DNA of 64,000 bases, taken from contig CP034975.1 of the NCBI GenBank assembly GCA_004026145.2, positions 9,767,418 through 9,831,417 on the forward strand, in the 5' to 3' direction. The notes beneath the pieces were generated by a model. The model ran no database searches, was not told the DNA's origin, and saw only the letters and a program-made list of their open reading frames with translations. Shown piece by piece: positions 38,459 to 50,619 of this stretch. Within the stretch, counting starts at the first letter, position 1. Every line of letters starts with the position of its first letter. Position numbers and translations under genes: made by a program. The DNA is from Takifugu bimaculatus (lineage: Eukaryota > Chordata > Actinopteri > Tetraodontiformes > Tetraodontidae).

Positions 38459-40779
38459 ATTTTAGCCTTCTGCTGAGGCGAAGCTCATAATTAAGATATA
38501 CAAGCCCAGCTCAAACGAATATATAGACTGAAAGTATAGAGGACCAGACCATTCACAGCCTATGGTTTAGTGCTTTGCGGCACCTAGATGTGTATGGGTG
38601 TCAGGATCCCCACGAGGTAAACATTTTTTGTGTGAAAATGTTCATATCCATATCTCATGTATATTTGCGTGATGGTGCGTGAAGGACACCGACTCCAATG
38701 ATTTATCTCCCATTCTCTCTAAATAGTTATAATAATATGATACTACTGTTAGCCATAGACTGGCTATCTTCTTGAATTTACAGAATACCTAGCTGGTTCA
38801 TCTACTCTCTCTCTCTTACTCACATACACGTATGCACATTTTGCACCTCACGTGTCAGTCGTTTCAGTGTTTTGTCATTCTCTAATGATAACTATCCATC
38901 AATTGGAGGGGCGTTGCTTTTAGAAATGAAGATGGATGGCATTATTGTTGAGTGCTCTGACCGCGGCATTGTGGCGGCAACCCGTAATTACACTGTCAGG
39001 GCCATTGAACCCCCTACAAGGAGACACTGAACTTAACACATTTGCACCAGTGTTGATTACAAGGGCCTTTAGTCTGAGCAGATTCACATCATGTCGTTCC
39101 TAATAGCAAGTGAAAGGCACAGTCGTTTGCAAAGGATTAGCATCATTGCGCGCGTGCAGCAGTTTCCCCGCACTGAATCGACAGCAGCGCTCAACCCACC
39201 GATGCCAAATTCCCCCTGTTGTTTCAGAATGGAACCAACAGCACCTCGTGATAAAGAAATACACATTTTTCTGGTAATTAGCTTGCTGAAATATGAGTGT
39301 AAAAGACTTTTTGGAGTGAAAAGCAGCTAAAGAGTTTGGATTTCTTGGATCTGACATTATATTAGTGGGTTGAAAATTAGGATGAAGTGTTTGTTATTAA
39401 ACACATCCAGGGAAACTCCAAATGGACTTAATTTCATATAGAGACACATGACTCGGAAGATCTTCCCGAACCAATTAACCTCACCTCAGCTCATTAAAAA
39501 CTCTCCTTTCATGGCCAGAAGCAGCGACTGAGCCACTAACACGGGACATGAAAGCGCAAATTTGTTCATCCAAAACTCTTAAAAGTAATTGGAAAGGTAG
39601 ATACGAAAGGTCAGTAATCTAGTGACAAAACCTAACTCGAGATAAGTGAAACTAGAGGTGATTATTCAAACAACGAGATAGAAAGGATCCATCACAAAAG
39701 AAACCGCATAAAACTCGGGAGTCTTATGTCCCCCTGAGGACCGAGAGAGTCTCAGTCAAGGTCACCCCGTGGTTGACGGGCGTCCTCGGTGCGACAGCGG
39801 CTGGAAACGCGTTAAATGTTGCTTTCACACAATAGAGGTCATTTCTTTTGGTGGCTGAATGAATATCCGGTGATTCAATAACTAAAATATAGCTGACATC
39901 AACATACAGTCAAGTGATGTCGCATTAAAATCCAATCTTTTTTTCAAAGTTACTACAAATGATGGAGGCTGCTGCTTTAATGATGGTTGCTACTGTCCCT
40001 GAATTAGGGTGAGTTTTAATTTATGATGACAAAATGCTACTATAAAGTGGCCATGAAAAGGAAAGTGTGTAGTGGTGCTTTCCTACTCTGGTTCCTGCGA
40101 TTTTTGAAGTTTTTGTTTTTTTTCACCTTTTATTCTCATTGAAAATCCATTTGGGTCGCGCAAGAAAAACACCAATATTAATCAAAAGTCAAGGATTATA
40201 ATGTAGTAATTGCCCGTGCCCTGGGCTCTGAGGACTTTTTTTTCTCCCCCACGCACATAAAACATTATTCTTCAGGCCTTTTGTTGAAACTATCTAATGG
40301 GTTAATGGCATAGAGACGAGCCATTCAGCCTGCCCGTGTGCCTGCGTGTGTGTGCTTTGGCTCACACTGTGCACACTCATCATGCCACATTACAAGCAAC
40401 CAATCTCTGTCATCTGCATCAAAATAATTACAGAGGGATAAATACAACATTTGACCATTTTCACAGTAACCTAAGCTGTGACGGCGCACGGGGGAGATGA
40501 TCAAATCCCCGCCTAATGGAACTGATCGCTGCTGTGTGTACAACATTCAACCAACGGCCGCTTTAAACATGTATGTCCTCGTCTTTGTCTGTGTTTGGCT
40601 ATGCATGTTTGGAAATTGGGACGAAATTTAGTTTCAGTATTTGTTTAGATTGTGATTGCACAGCAGTGATTTCATGAGAGGGGGAAAAAGGCCCTGCCCT
40701 GTGTCTCGCGGTCAGTCTTGTGATGATTTAGGAGTGTATTGGTTACAGGGCCTACTGCTCCACACATTTCCATATCTCC

Positions 40780-41200
40780 TTAGCTTGAAGGCAAACACCA
40801 TCCGAAATCTGATTAGCCTCCATTATAAAGAGTGATATTTTCATCCTGCCGATTCTCGGCACTGCATCAGAGCATTCGGCCGCTTTAATGCCGGGAAAGG
40901 CCCGCTCTTTTGACAGATAGTAGATATTACCAACATCAGTTGTTTGGACATTTGTGTCTTTTGTGACATGGAATAAAAGACGGGCAAGAAAATAAAAAGC
41001 AACTAAATAATGTCAAAAGATCAGAAATCAATGGGCCGGAGGAATGTGATCCGGCGCGGCTCCGCATGCGACCGACCCTCTACCCCCTCGCATTACGAGC
41101 GCCTTTCCACAGCCAATAAAGTTGCTTTTGTTCACCCCTCGGAGATGTAACTCAAGCATGAGGAAGCTGTCTGACATTGTTTGGATATTGGCAAAAATAG
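40780..41200. promoter_or_regulatory. Candidate conserved non-coding element
   Basis: About 420 bp of non-repetitive sequence that retains CpG sites (GGCCGG, GGCGCGGC, GCATGCGACCGACC) next to homeodomain-like and CCAAT-like motifs (GCCAATAAAG near 41114). It has no open frame of note. Assignment as regulatory is inference from composition; cross-species alignment is required. Confidence 0.3.
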
Positions 41201-44118
41201 CCCTTTACTTAAAGGTTACCGACCAAGGTTTATAGAGTTACATGTTCATCAGTGATGGAAGGCAGAGGAGTTGAGCCGTGAGAGCTTCATTAATGTGCAG
41301 GTTTGTATTTCATTTTGATGTCGGTGCGATGTGGAGATGCAGGAAATGATCAATGAGACTGTGGATAAAATTTAGTTGTGATAGAACTTGTGGTTTTTTT
41401 TTTTTATCTTGACTAATTTATGCAGCAAAATAACAAAAATACACACATGCAAATTAGGTTCATGGATTTTTATTTTTATTTAACATTTTTCTATTACTCA
41501 GGACCCTGTTCAAGGGAAAGCAGTAGGAGATGGATGGGGGAACATTTTTGTATGATAGTGAATTTGTTTTATTTCTAAATGCAGTCATTTTCCAACCATA
41601 ATAAGGATACTGTTTGGTAAATAGATAATAAAAACTGAGTTGGTGGAACTTTAAAATGTGTAACTTTTAAACATTTTTATTACGCCTTCAGGTGAAATGA
41701 ATATTTCTATAAAGAGATTTTTAGGATTGATAACCCCCGCAAAAAAGCGTAATATTTTTCTTGAAGGCATTTATTTCTTTAATCTGATAATAGCTCCCCT
41801 TACTGGATAAAAGTAGATAGCACATTTATCAGCGGCTGGTATTTTTGTTAAAATTGCGGGTCAGCGGGAGGCCACTTTATCACCTCTTTTTAAAGCAATG
41901 TTGGACTCCTTTTTAAAATGATTTTTACGGGTTACGGCGAGGTTTACGCTATAGGAGTTGTGATCTGTTCTAATGAGGAACAGAAAATGCAGCACCACAA
42001 TGCTTTGTGTCATCCACTGAGGCTGAGCGATAGACATAGGATTAAAAAAAGAGAGGGAGGGGGGGAAAAAACAATTTCTGGACATTTCTAGGAGATAATT
42101 TTAATTTCTTTGCTATTTCGAGGTCTTCTTTGAAAACGCAATTGTAATGAACACATTCAAAACTGGAGAATAGATTTACCCTCGGCTTCAAATAAGTCGG
42201 TGTTATCGGACTCCGTCAGTCGCTCCTTTCCATTTTCGAGCTGCTAATTGATGTTTTTGATGTCGGCGAGAAAATTGAAGAAAATGTCATGTGTGAACCG
42301 GCGCGGAAGTTAATAAGATTGACTTCGTTGACTGAATTCACAATGAGCGAAGGAGAGGCGTGTAATGGGGACTGCTGCGAATTCGCCCATCCATCTGCTG
42401 AGGGATGAAATCGACACCTAGCAGGAATACGCTCGTAGAGGTCGATATGAAGGGATGGAACATTTGGGATGTTCCCTCCAACTCCAAATAAAAATGACAA
42501 AAAAAAACCCCTCCGTCCTCCCCCCTTCCATTCTTAGCAATCGGGATTTTGGTTTTGTTTCCCACTGATTGGAGTACGTAAGCAGCTGTTTTTCCAAAGG
42601 GCTCTCGCTTCAGCCCGAGTCCGGCTTTTCGGCGGAATCATCTCCCAGGGCTGCCAGCATTCGAACAATAGTCGTTGTTAATGCTGTTTTGAGTTTGAAA
42701 AGGCAAAGAGCTTTATAAAGGTTAGATTAAGATGCAGCTAAAAGATGCACCAATAACAGTTAGGGTCATTGCATATGCTTGGCCGATGTGTAACAGAGCC
42801 TGAACCCCAAATCCCCTTAAATAAAGGGATAGAAAAGCCACCGGGGTTACTCCATCTTGAGCCATTATCGACCACTGGCCGAAAGCCATTCGGTATGCCG
42901 CTGTACTTTCCAAATTATCTTAAAATTATTTTCACGTAATCGACGCTGACGATTAGTTTGCATTTGTCTATAAATTTAAACTAAAAGGTAAAGCATTCTT
43001 GAAAATGTTAGGTGTAATGGGTTCGACTGGTTTTAATTGGTATACGGATTAGTTTAGTTTGGTTCACTGCTTCTGATTATTTTTCCAGGCCAAAAGGAGA
43101 CACAGCTAAAACCGCTAATACGGCCAGTACCCCAAAGCGCTCTTGTTTTTGAAGACGCCAAAGAAAAAAAAAAGTGGCCTCTGCTCGCGTTTGGCCCTCC
43201 GAGGATCGTGGATAAGGGACATTATTCTCAGAAAAGGCAATTAATTCCGCTGGCAACGATCGGTTAGAGCTTCTTCCCCCACCGCCCCTCCAAATGCCCT
43301 CCACTCCACCCTCCATCCGCCATTTGAAATGCTAACACAATGAAATATTTTTCTATTGGTCCGTGTCCCTTGGCTAAGCCACCGCCGCGGGCGAAGAATT
43401 TCATCGACTGATGAGACCACAGGCATGCCCGATAAAAAGGTTAACTGTACGTGACACACACTCCAAGTAGCCTGCGCTACCTTGAACTTTTAAGTTCGGT
43501 AACTTTTATTTGACTTTTTATTATTATCGAGGCCCAAAACCTAGTTGCTTTTTGTGACGGCATTATGTTAAAGAATACTATGGGCCGACTTTTTAAGTAT
43601 GTCAATAAAACGGTCTACGAATTTGGATTTCCCTTTTCCTGCAGTGACCTTTGGCAGGACAGTTTCATAAAACGTAAAGATTTTTACTACCTTTTTTTTT
43701 TTCATATGTAAGCAATCTGTCGTAATTCATTTGAATAGCCTAATTGTTGTGGTCGAAAATGTAATTGCATTTAACGTAAAACGAAAACATTGAATCACAT
43801 TCTAAATTCTTTAGCGACAGTAACACTTTTGTACATTTAGGTTCCCTAAAATCTCATTGTTTGCGCCCTTTGTGTCGGATTCTATGCTAGCGTACTACCC
43901 AAGCGCCGTTAAAGAACAATCCGGGACGGCACGTGTCTCCCACCTTCAGGAGGAGCCGGGATATACTAGCCAGATAGTGGGAGGGGAGGGGGCATTTCAG
44001 GCAGTTTTTAAATTGTTAGTAAAAGATATATGGGCACAGAATAGGTATGGCTGCTGCGGTACCCCCCCATCCCCATCCCCATCTTTCATGCACACAAACA
44101 CACCCCTGCTCGTGCATG

Positions 44119-44120
<2 letters not shown>

Positions 44121-44158
<38 letters not shown>
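44121..44158. repeat. (CG)/(CA)n microsatellite
   Basis: CGCGCACACA leads into about 17 CA units, a strictly alternating purine-pyrimidine tract with Z-DNA potential. An imperfect CCCCAT repeat precedes it near 44067-44092. Confidence 0.93.
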
Positions 44159-44159
<1 letters not shown>

Positions 44160-44375
44160 CGAGTGCCGTGCGAGGACCAAGGCAGGTGGCTCCCCATGGC
44201 TGCAGCTTCATGACAACATGCCATTAGAAATAGCAGGCCTGTTGATCAATCCTGCCGACATGACAGCTTCGCCGCGAGGCCCGGCTCTTTGAGTGCCGAC
44301 GCGGCGGCAGCTCCCTCTCCTGTTTCTCCCCACTAATTGGTGAAGGTTTCTCTTATATATGCTCGTGGCACAGGG

Positions 44376-44475
44376 CTTTTCTTTTCTCCCTCTCTCTCTC
44401 CCTCTCTCCTCCCTTCTTCTCTTCCTCCCCCACCACCTTCTTCCTTTTCTTCTTTTTCTCTCTTCCCCCCTTTTC
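44376..44475. repeat. Polypyrimidine tract of about 100 nt
   Basis: Nearly pure C/T sequence with only two A interruptions, built on CT, CCT and TTC units. The reverse strand reads as an arginine/glutamate/glycine-rich open frame that is an artefact. In the transcribed strand such a tract is a potential PTB-binding platform or triplex-forming region. Confidence 0.9.
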
Positions 44476-45850
44476 ATTTATTTATTTATTTTTTTGCATT
44501 TTTTTTTTAGCTGCAGCAGCCTCTCTCTCTTTCACCCCATCCACACCATCCGTCCCTTCACCCCAACACCCGTTCTGTCTCTCACCTTCTATCTTTCCTT
44601 TGTGTGTGTCTAAAATCGTATTATTTTTTTTGTTGTTTTTCATTTTAACATTGTCACATTGGAAGCGATAACTTTGGGTGATATATTGCGAGTGTGTTGA
44701 GTAAAGGGATTTGTGTGCCGCGGGCACTGTTCTGTTCTGTTTCTTTCTTTTTTTTTATTTTTATTGTGGGACTGTTGGCGCTGGGATTTGACATTGACTT
44801 TAGGCAATGTGCATCAACACCAGATATACAATAGAGATCATCCTCGGAGGGAAAAAAATGCAATCGTTGTCAGGTGAAACAGAGGAGAATGTAGAATCTT
44901 GACAGTTGCATTTTTAATTGCCTGCTTTATTTTGACATTTTCGACTGCTAAAATTGCTACATTGGAATTTGTTAAAGCTCTTTTTTTTGTTTTTTTCCAA
45001 ACAGCTGTTCTGCAGAATCTGCTTATTTGATTTATCACGTAATCCTTCCCCCCCCCTTTTTTTTATCAAACAGAATTAAGTTGCAAAAACGTCAAAACAA
45101 TTGTCAGCAAACGGCTGAACGTTGCGTGCTGCCTTGTCACGGCACGCAGGGCTGCGTTCTAATTCCGCCAGTTTTGCCGCGCGCATCACTCTTAATCGCC
45201 ACCCACTCTGAATCTCTCCCAACTAAATAAATGAGGGGGAGATAAGCACACATTAAATGTTTAACTGTCTCGCATTTGTCATCTGCTTTACCCCTCTTAA
45301 TTAAACAGATGCAGCTTAGCCCTGCTGCTCCGAGTGACACACGCACGCGCACACACACACACTGCTTTTGAGCACTGGAGCCTGAGCGCAAACACTGTCC
45401 TGCCGATGATTAATTTAGCCGTTAATATTTATTTTCCTCTCTTGCTAAGTTAGCAGCTCAGTGGAGAGCCTGAGATGTTCCTTCTTCTTCTTGGAGCCTG
45501 TCTTGTTGCAGAGAGGTAGAAGAGATGGACCGTTTATTGTTGTTCTTTCTTAAAATTGTCTCGCATTTGTCCCACGATGGCGTTACGGAAGTATCGAGTG
45601 GCTCAGCGGAGATTCCCAGTGTTCCAGCGATGCATCGCAAGTTGAAAATATTAACTACTACCTCCACCCAGTGGCACAAAATGAAAAATAGGCAGGTGTG
45701 ATTGGCAGCACACAGTATTTAATGTAGTGGGAAGAGTTGCCTTAAGCAAAGAGGGGGATGCATTCGCCGCACAATGGTAGCGCTATCTCACACTCTGCAT
45801 TGTCTCTCTCATCGCCGACCTTATTACATGCCGTATTCAGCGTGAAGATC

Positions 45851-48800
45851 TTTCTTATCGGCATTGAATTTTAATGCCAGTGCGCTTAGATTGCCGCCTT
45901 ATTCCACCGGTTGTTTTGACATCACATTGCATTTTCTGCACGTTTGTGCGCGCTGCGTTTTTTAGCGTCTCTTCGAGAATCAGTGAGGGGATCTGTCCGC
46001 ACTGGCGTAGCTGAATATGATCTCAACTTGCTGACTGCTCCGAAAGACGCGCCGCAATCGAACAGTGTGTAGCACAGGCGCTTTGCCGGCTCGCGGGGCA
46101 TCAGCAGGCGCGGAAAGGGAAAAGGCAGAGCTCGAGTGAGCCCGGGCCTTCGGGTGAGTGGGAGAAGAGAGTAGAGGAGAATTCGGGGTTCCTCTGAAGC
46201 CCCACTCTACAGATCCGAGGAGCAGAACGGGGATCAAAGTGGCTTGTTTTATGTGGCGGGTGCGATACTTTGAAGTCCCAGAGTCACCTACAGCACTCAC
46301 TTCATCAAGTTCACTAGTGTCTTAATAGCAGATCAATAAGTTTCAAAGTCAGAGAGTTAATTTGATACCAGCGTTGATGTGATCACGCTGGGCCTCAGAG
46401 CTGCCTGCTCCGCTCCCTCTCTTCCCTCCTCTGCTCCTCACCTAGATTGGACTTGTTTTAGGCTTTCAGCTCGAATTAAGCAGCCATGCGATTGTGTGTT
46501 GGGTGCCTGTTTTCACAGTGGACCCTGCAAACATTTAATAAACCATTTATAGTCCCTAATCATTCATTCATTTTAATTAAAATCTACAGCCATCTTAAAC
46601 AGCTGTTTGAATTTACAGCTGCCTTTTGTATTTTTCACTTTTATAATTTTATTTATCTTTTAAATTACATTCTGAGCTACGGTGCATTTTTTTCTTCTAT
46701 TTGAGACAAAGATCTTGTTAAAAATAATTTTCTAAAATCAGATTTTATTTCTATTTTTAAAGGAGATACATTTGATGGCTGAAATTCTATACATTTTTTT
46801 TTATTAAAGAGGGCAAAAATTTGTATTTGCCTTAACTTGAAATTGAATTAATTGTAAATTCAGATAAATGTGAGTAAGAATGAAATAAAAATTAAGTAAC
46901 TATGTTGAGAATAAATGGCAATTGGCCGCGGTAAAATATCTCAGCATCGGCGGCATTACTTGGCGAGCAGGGACGTCGGAGCGCTTTCTTTCGGGCGCTA
47001 TTCTTTTCAGAAAGGACCGGCGCCATCTGCATTTGGTTCTGTGACACCAGTGAGGCTGGACTGGAGAACAAAAGTCCAATTTAATATGTTCATCTAAGGG
47101 TTGCTAATGGTATTAGGGAGCCGGCAGGGTGGTCGGCAGGGGCCCGGCGCTCCAAGGTGAGCTCGCAGCTTGACCCCCGCGCTCACACCGATTTACTGGG
47201 CTGCTAGCATTAGTGCCCCACATCTGTCATTTTTATGTGCAACCTCTACAACTCCGTCCTCTTTATTCTGTGATTGTTCTTCCGAAGGACGGGAAAAAAA
47301 ATGTTTAATTGTCCCGAGCAAAGCTCCAGTCCAAACTAAGCGACGGATAAGATGATTCTGGAAAGATTAACGATGGCTGCTTTGGAGATTTGCTGATGTG
47401 TTGCTTAGAATTGAATACTATATGTGAAAAATCCAAAAATTGGGACAGCGGCATAAAAAAAATTTGGGCACAGACGAGGGGACGATTGGACGTTCTTATT
47501 TCCCCCCCGTCCCATATTTGGGAAATCGTTCCCTAAATAACCTGTATAACTTGTATCATTGCTGATGATATATCTGTAAAAATTGCACATTGTTTCGTGT
47601 CTGGGAAATTGTGCAGCGTGCCAGGGCTGAGAGAGCTGCTGCGCGCGCGGGGAGCTTTTTCTGTGAGTAACGGGAGCCGGGAGAGCGCTCCAGGATGCAG
47701 CGGGTGGTGCTGATGGAGGCTGCCTGTGTGGTCCTCAGCGGTCCGTGCTTCGCCGGGCACTGCTGAGACTGCTGGAGGTCCTGGGTGTCTCGCGCTCTCT
47801 TTTTATTTTTTTAATGAATGTTTCATGTTAAATTGAGTGCCGCCTTTGTTCAAAGCGCTGTTTAATTCGCTAACTATTCCAACGATGGTAAAATGGTGCA
47901 TTCTGATCTTTAAAAAAAAAAAGAAAGAAAAGACATCATTCATCAAAAAAAAAACCTGTTCTTTGAAATTTTTCGTCTCCTGTCGCCAAAATAATTTTTA
48001 ATGTCTGATTTAAATCTTTAATAAGACGTTTAAAATTATGACTTACAATATTTCTATATTCTTCAGCCTTTTTTTTTTCTTAAGGTTCCTGCTGTTCATG
48101 CACCAAGAAATCTTGCTTCATTAAAAGTGTATTAATCTTGTCTCGTCTCATGGGAGGTACCTTAAGATGATGCTGTGTCTTTTTCTTTAAATTGTTGGAG
48201 GGAAAAAAAAAATCTTCCAGATTTGGTCCCTGTCAGTCAGAAATAATTGTGTGCTTAATCTTGTCCCTGATGGATGACTTGGAGTTCAGCAATGGGCCAG
48301 CTCCAATGACAAATACAATATTAATATTCATTAACTGCTTTGACAATGCTAATTTTGATGCAGTAGTAAAGGGCCTTCCAAAGTTAGCGGCCAAAGCATC
48401 AGAGCTGAGCAAGGTGGCAAGATAATTTGTGCTGCTTTACTGAGCTGAAGGCTTTTAAAGTCTTAAGCAGGGGGAAAAAAAGGCTAGGTACCACAAACAA
48501 AATAAAAGAGAAAGGGAAAAAGTTCAGACGCATTGGAAACCAGGACTGTGGAAGTAATACGATCAAGAGGCGGCTACAAATATTTGACACCTCCAATGCT
48601 GCATCTTTGAGCATTTTTTTTAAATTTAAACAAAAAGCTACGACAAAACGGAGCGTAAGATGGTAAGTCAGCACATTCTCAATTTTTTTTTTGTTTAATC
48701 TTTTTGATCTTTTCAATTATCGCTATTTGAAGATCAATAGTCATTTTTTTTCTACTGTGGTTAAAAGGCTCACAGCGGTGGTATAGTGGATGGTCGGATC

Positions 48801-49909
48801 ACGGCTTTAAGAGTGGGCTTCCTCTCTTCAAGCCACCAGTTGGCCGGGTTGAATTTTCTGTTGCCAGCTCTCCTGAGCACCACACAGGGCTTGTGTCCAT
48901 TTATTGGTATTTTTACTTTTTTTTTTTTAAGTGTTGAAGTCAGGTTCAGTGTCTGGCAGGTTTGGCTCTGGAGCTCCAGCTCTTTTTTTTCTCACTCCTC
49001 TTACAAGGCTTCGGGTGGGCGACTCGGAGGCGCGAAGGCTGCGATGCCGTGCCGGCCAAGCATCCTTGGTGATAAATGTTTCAGGTTGTATTTTGCATGG
49101 CTGTTTTTTCCCCCCGCTGCTTGTGCGGGAAATTTGGGCGACCGACGGGCTGGACTGAGGGGCAGTGTGGCTGCGCCTCCGCGTTGCCCCGGATCGGAAT
49201 CCAAACTGCGCCTTTTTCTTTTTTTTAACTTATCGGGTTTTTATGGCTGCCGTTTGTGTTTGTGTGTGTTTTTTCTTTTAATTTTGTGTTTAATTTAGTG
49301 TGACTAGTGGTGAATGGAGTGTGGCTAGTTGTGGGGATTAATGACATGACGAGAGACACCCCGCTGCTTGAGTTTAGCCAAGTTAGGGCAACTCCTATAG
49401 ACGGCACTTCACCACCTTTATGTCTGCCAAGCCGCTGAATGAAAGCCTTTCTCTTTTTTCCCCTCTTTTTGTTGTTCTTTCAACTTATCAAAGAAAGAGA
49501 TGGACACAAAAGAGCTTATTGGGGGGGATATGAAGATGGGCGAGGGGGAAAGAGGGAGTCCCGTTCAGATGCGGAGGAGAGCAGCGCAGCCTGCCTGTTT
49601 GTCTGAAATCATGAGGGGGCTGAGAGGGAACAACCAGCTCTGGCCGTCTCTCTCCTCCGTCGGACCTACGGTGCCGAGTCGCTCCAGCATACCTTGGCTC
49701 TCGCCCGGTCCTTCGGCCGTTCTGTCTTATCGGCTTAGCCCATCGGGCTTTGGCGAGGGGGGCTGCCGTAGACGAGGTGCTGCCCCCCAGTGGATTAGTG
49801 GCTGACATGGTGGTGGGAGTCTGCTTGGAGTCTGTGCACTACCACGAGTGCCAGCATGCTTGTTTTAACCAGGAACCGAGCAGCATCACAAATACAGCTC
49901 TTTTAAATG
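45851..49909 (+). promoter_or_regulatory. tcf7l2: CpG-rich internal domain, candidate alternative tcf7l2 promoter(s)
   Basis: Several CpG-dense clusters occur here inside the large intron: about 46000-46170, 46920-47180, 47620-47800, 49000-49220 and 49560-49800. The 47620-47800 cluster has about 14 CpG in 190 bp by hand count. Strong splice donors with no obvious partner acceptor follow three clusters: CGG|GTGAGTG (GT at 46154), CAAG|GTGAGC (GT at 47157) and AATG|GTAAGA (GT at 49910). This is the pattern expected of alternative first exons. Mouse Tcf7l2 is reported to have an internal promoter in the corresponding intron that yields a protein lacking the beta-catenin-binding domain. A TCF-type site (GGATCAAAGT) is at 46231-46240. 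Promoter activity here is inference; fish DNA is less CpG-depleted than mammalian DNA, so CpG clusters are weaker evidence. Confidence 0.45.
49500..49909 (+). other. tcf7l2: Candidate alternative first exon ending in a strong donor
   Basis: The 3' end is set by the donor AATG|GTAAGACT. The 5' end is only a placeholder, because no transcript start can be read from the sequence. An ATG at 49807 has a fair context (G at -3 and G at +4) and opens a frame that reaches the donor in phase 1. Joined to exon B this frame meets a stop at once; joined to exon C (entered in phase 1) it would stay open. Either way the product lacks the beta-catenin-binding domain, or translation would start at a later Met. 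Not supported by any recognised homology. Confidence 0.25.
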
Positions 49910-50594
49910 GTAAGACTTTTCCACGTTTTAATTATTCTTCCTCTTGTTTTCACAGCTGCATGTTTTGCTTGAAATATTGTGTTTGGGGTGGCTTTATTCA
50001 CTGATATTTTTCCTGGGCTTTTTTGGTAATTTATAACACTTATGTTGCTAAGTGACAGTTTGACAATTTAGATAATGAAAGGCAGCGTTTGATTGCTTTG
50101 TCTTGACAGCCTGACAGGGGTGGATTATTGTAGTACATCAAAACAAATTGCATTCATTTTTAATATTATTTATATTAAAAAGCAATTATATTGAATCCTA
50201 TTGATTGCTGATTGTTCCATTTAGAACAATTTAGAATATTATTTCTTGTATTTAAGTTTAAGCCGTTTTAAGTGCATGTCTAATCTGCTGTGAGCTTCGG
50301 TGCTTCTAAATCGCACTTGATGTGTAATATCGAAGATTTTGTTTTAAAACCTGGATATTATTTTTATGAATAACCTGATTATGAGCAGTTTATTTACAGT
50401 TGCCCTAAAGTAAGATAAGCAAGCGGGTGGTTTTATTATGAAAAGCATTTGTTTTTATTTTATTTTAATTTTCGCAAAGTTTGAATTTGGTTTATTTTGC
50501 AGAAGATTTTTTTTAATTTTTTGTTTTTTTTGGGGGGGGGGGTGTGTCATGCATTTGTGGATCTCGCGCTAACATTTCAGACAGTGGCGTATTG

Positions 50595-50619
50595 CCCCCC
50601 CACCACCACCACCACCACC
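50595..50619. repeat. (CCA)n trinucleotide repeat
   Basis: Seven to eight CCA units following a C-run. The minus strand reads TGG repeats, giving a spurious tryptophan-rich frame. Confidence 0.9.

Larger units (their letters stand above)
37401..45850. other. Large intron, middle part: repeat-poor, constrained-looking
   Basis: This part has few microsatellites apart from those at 44121-44475. It contains many stretches of mixed composition with intact CpG dinucleotides, for example 40780-41200, 42580-42680 and 43080-43450. These look like conserved non-coding elements, but that is judged by eye only. No splice-flanked exon or known coding motif was recognised. A short palindrome around a TATAAAAG motif is at 38430-38458. 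Open frames are short and random in character. Confidence 0.45.

Noticed and set aside
48786..49298. 170-codon open frame, the longest on the + strand
   Set aside because: It runs through T-rich tracts that read as Phe/Leu and through CpG-rich DNA where stops are scarce. No recognisable domain. The CpG content is better explained by a regulatory region.
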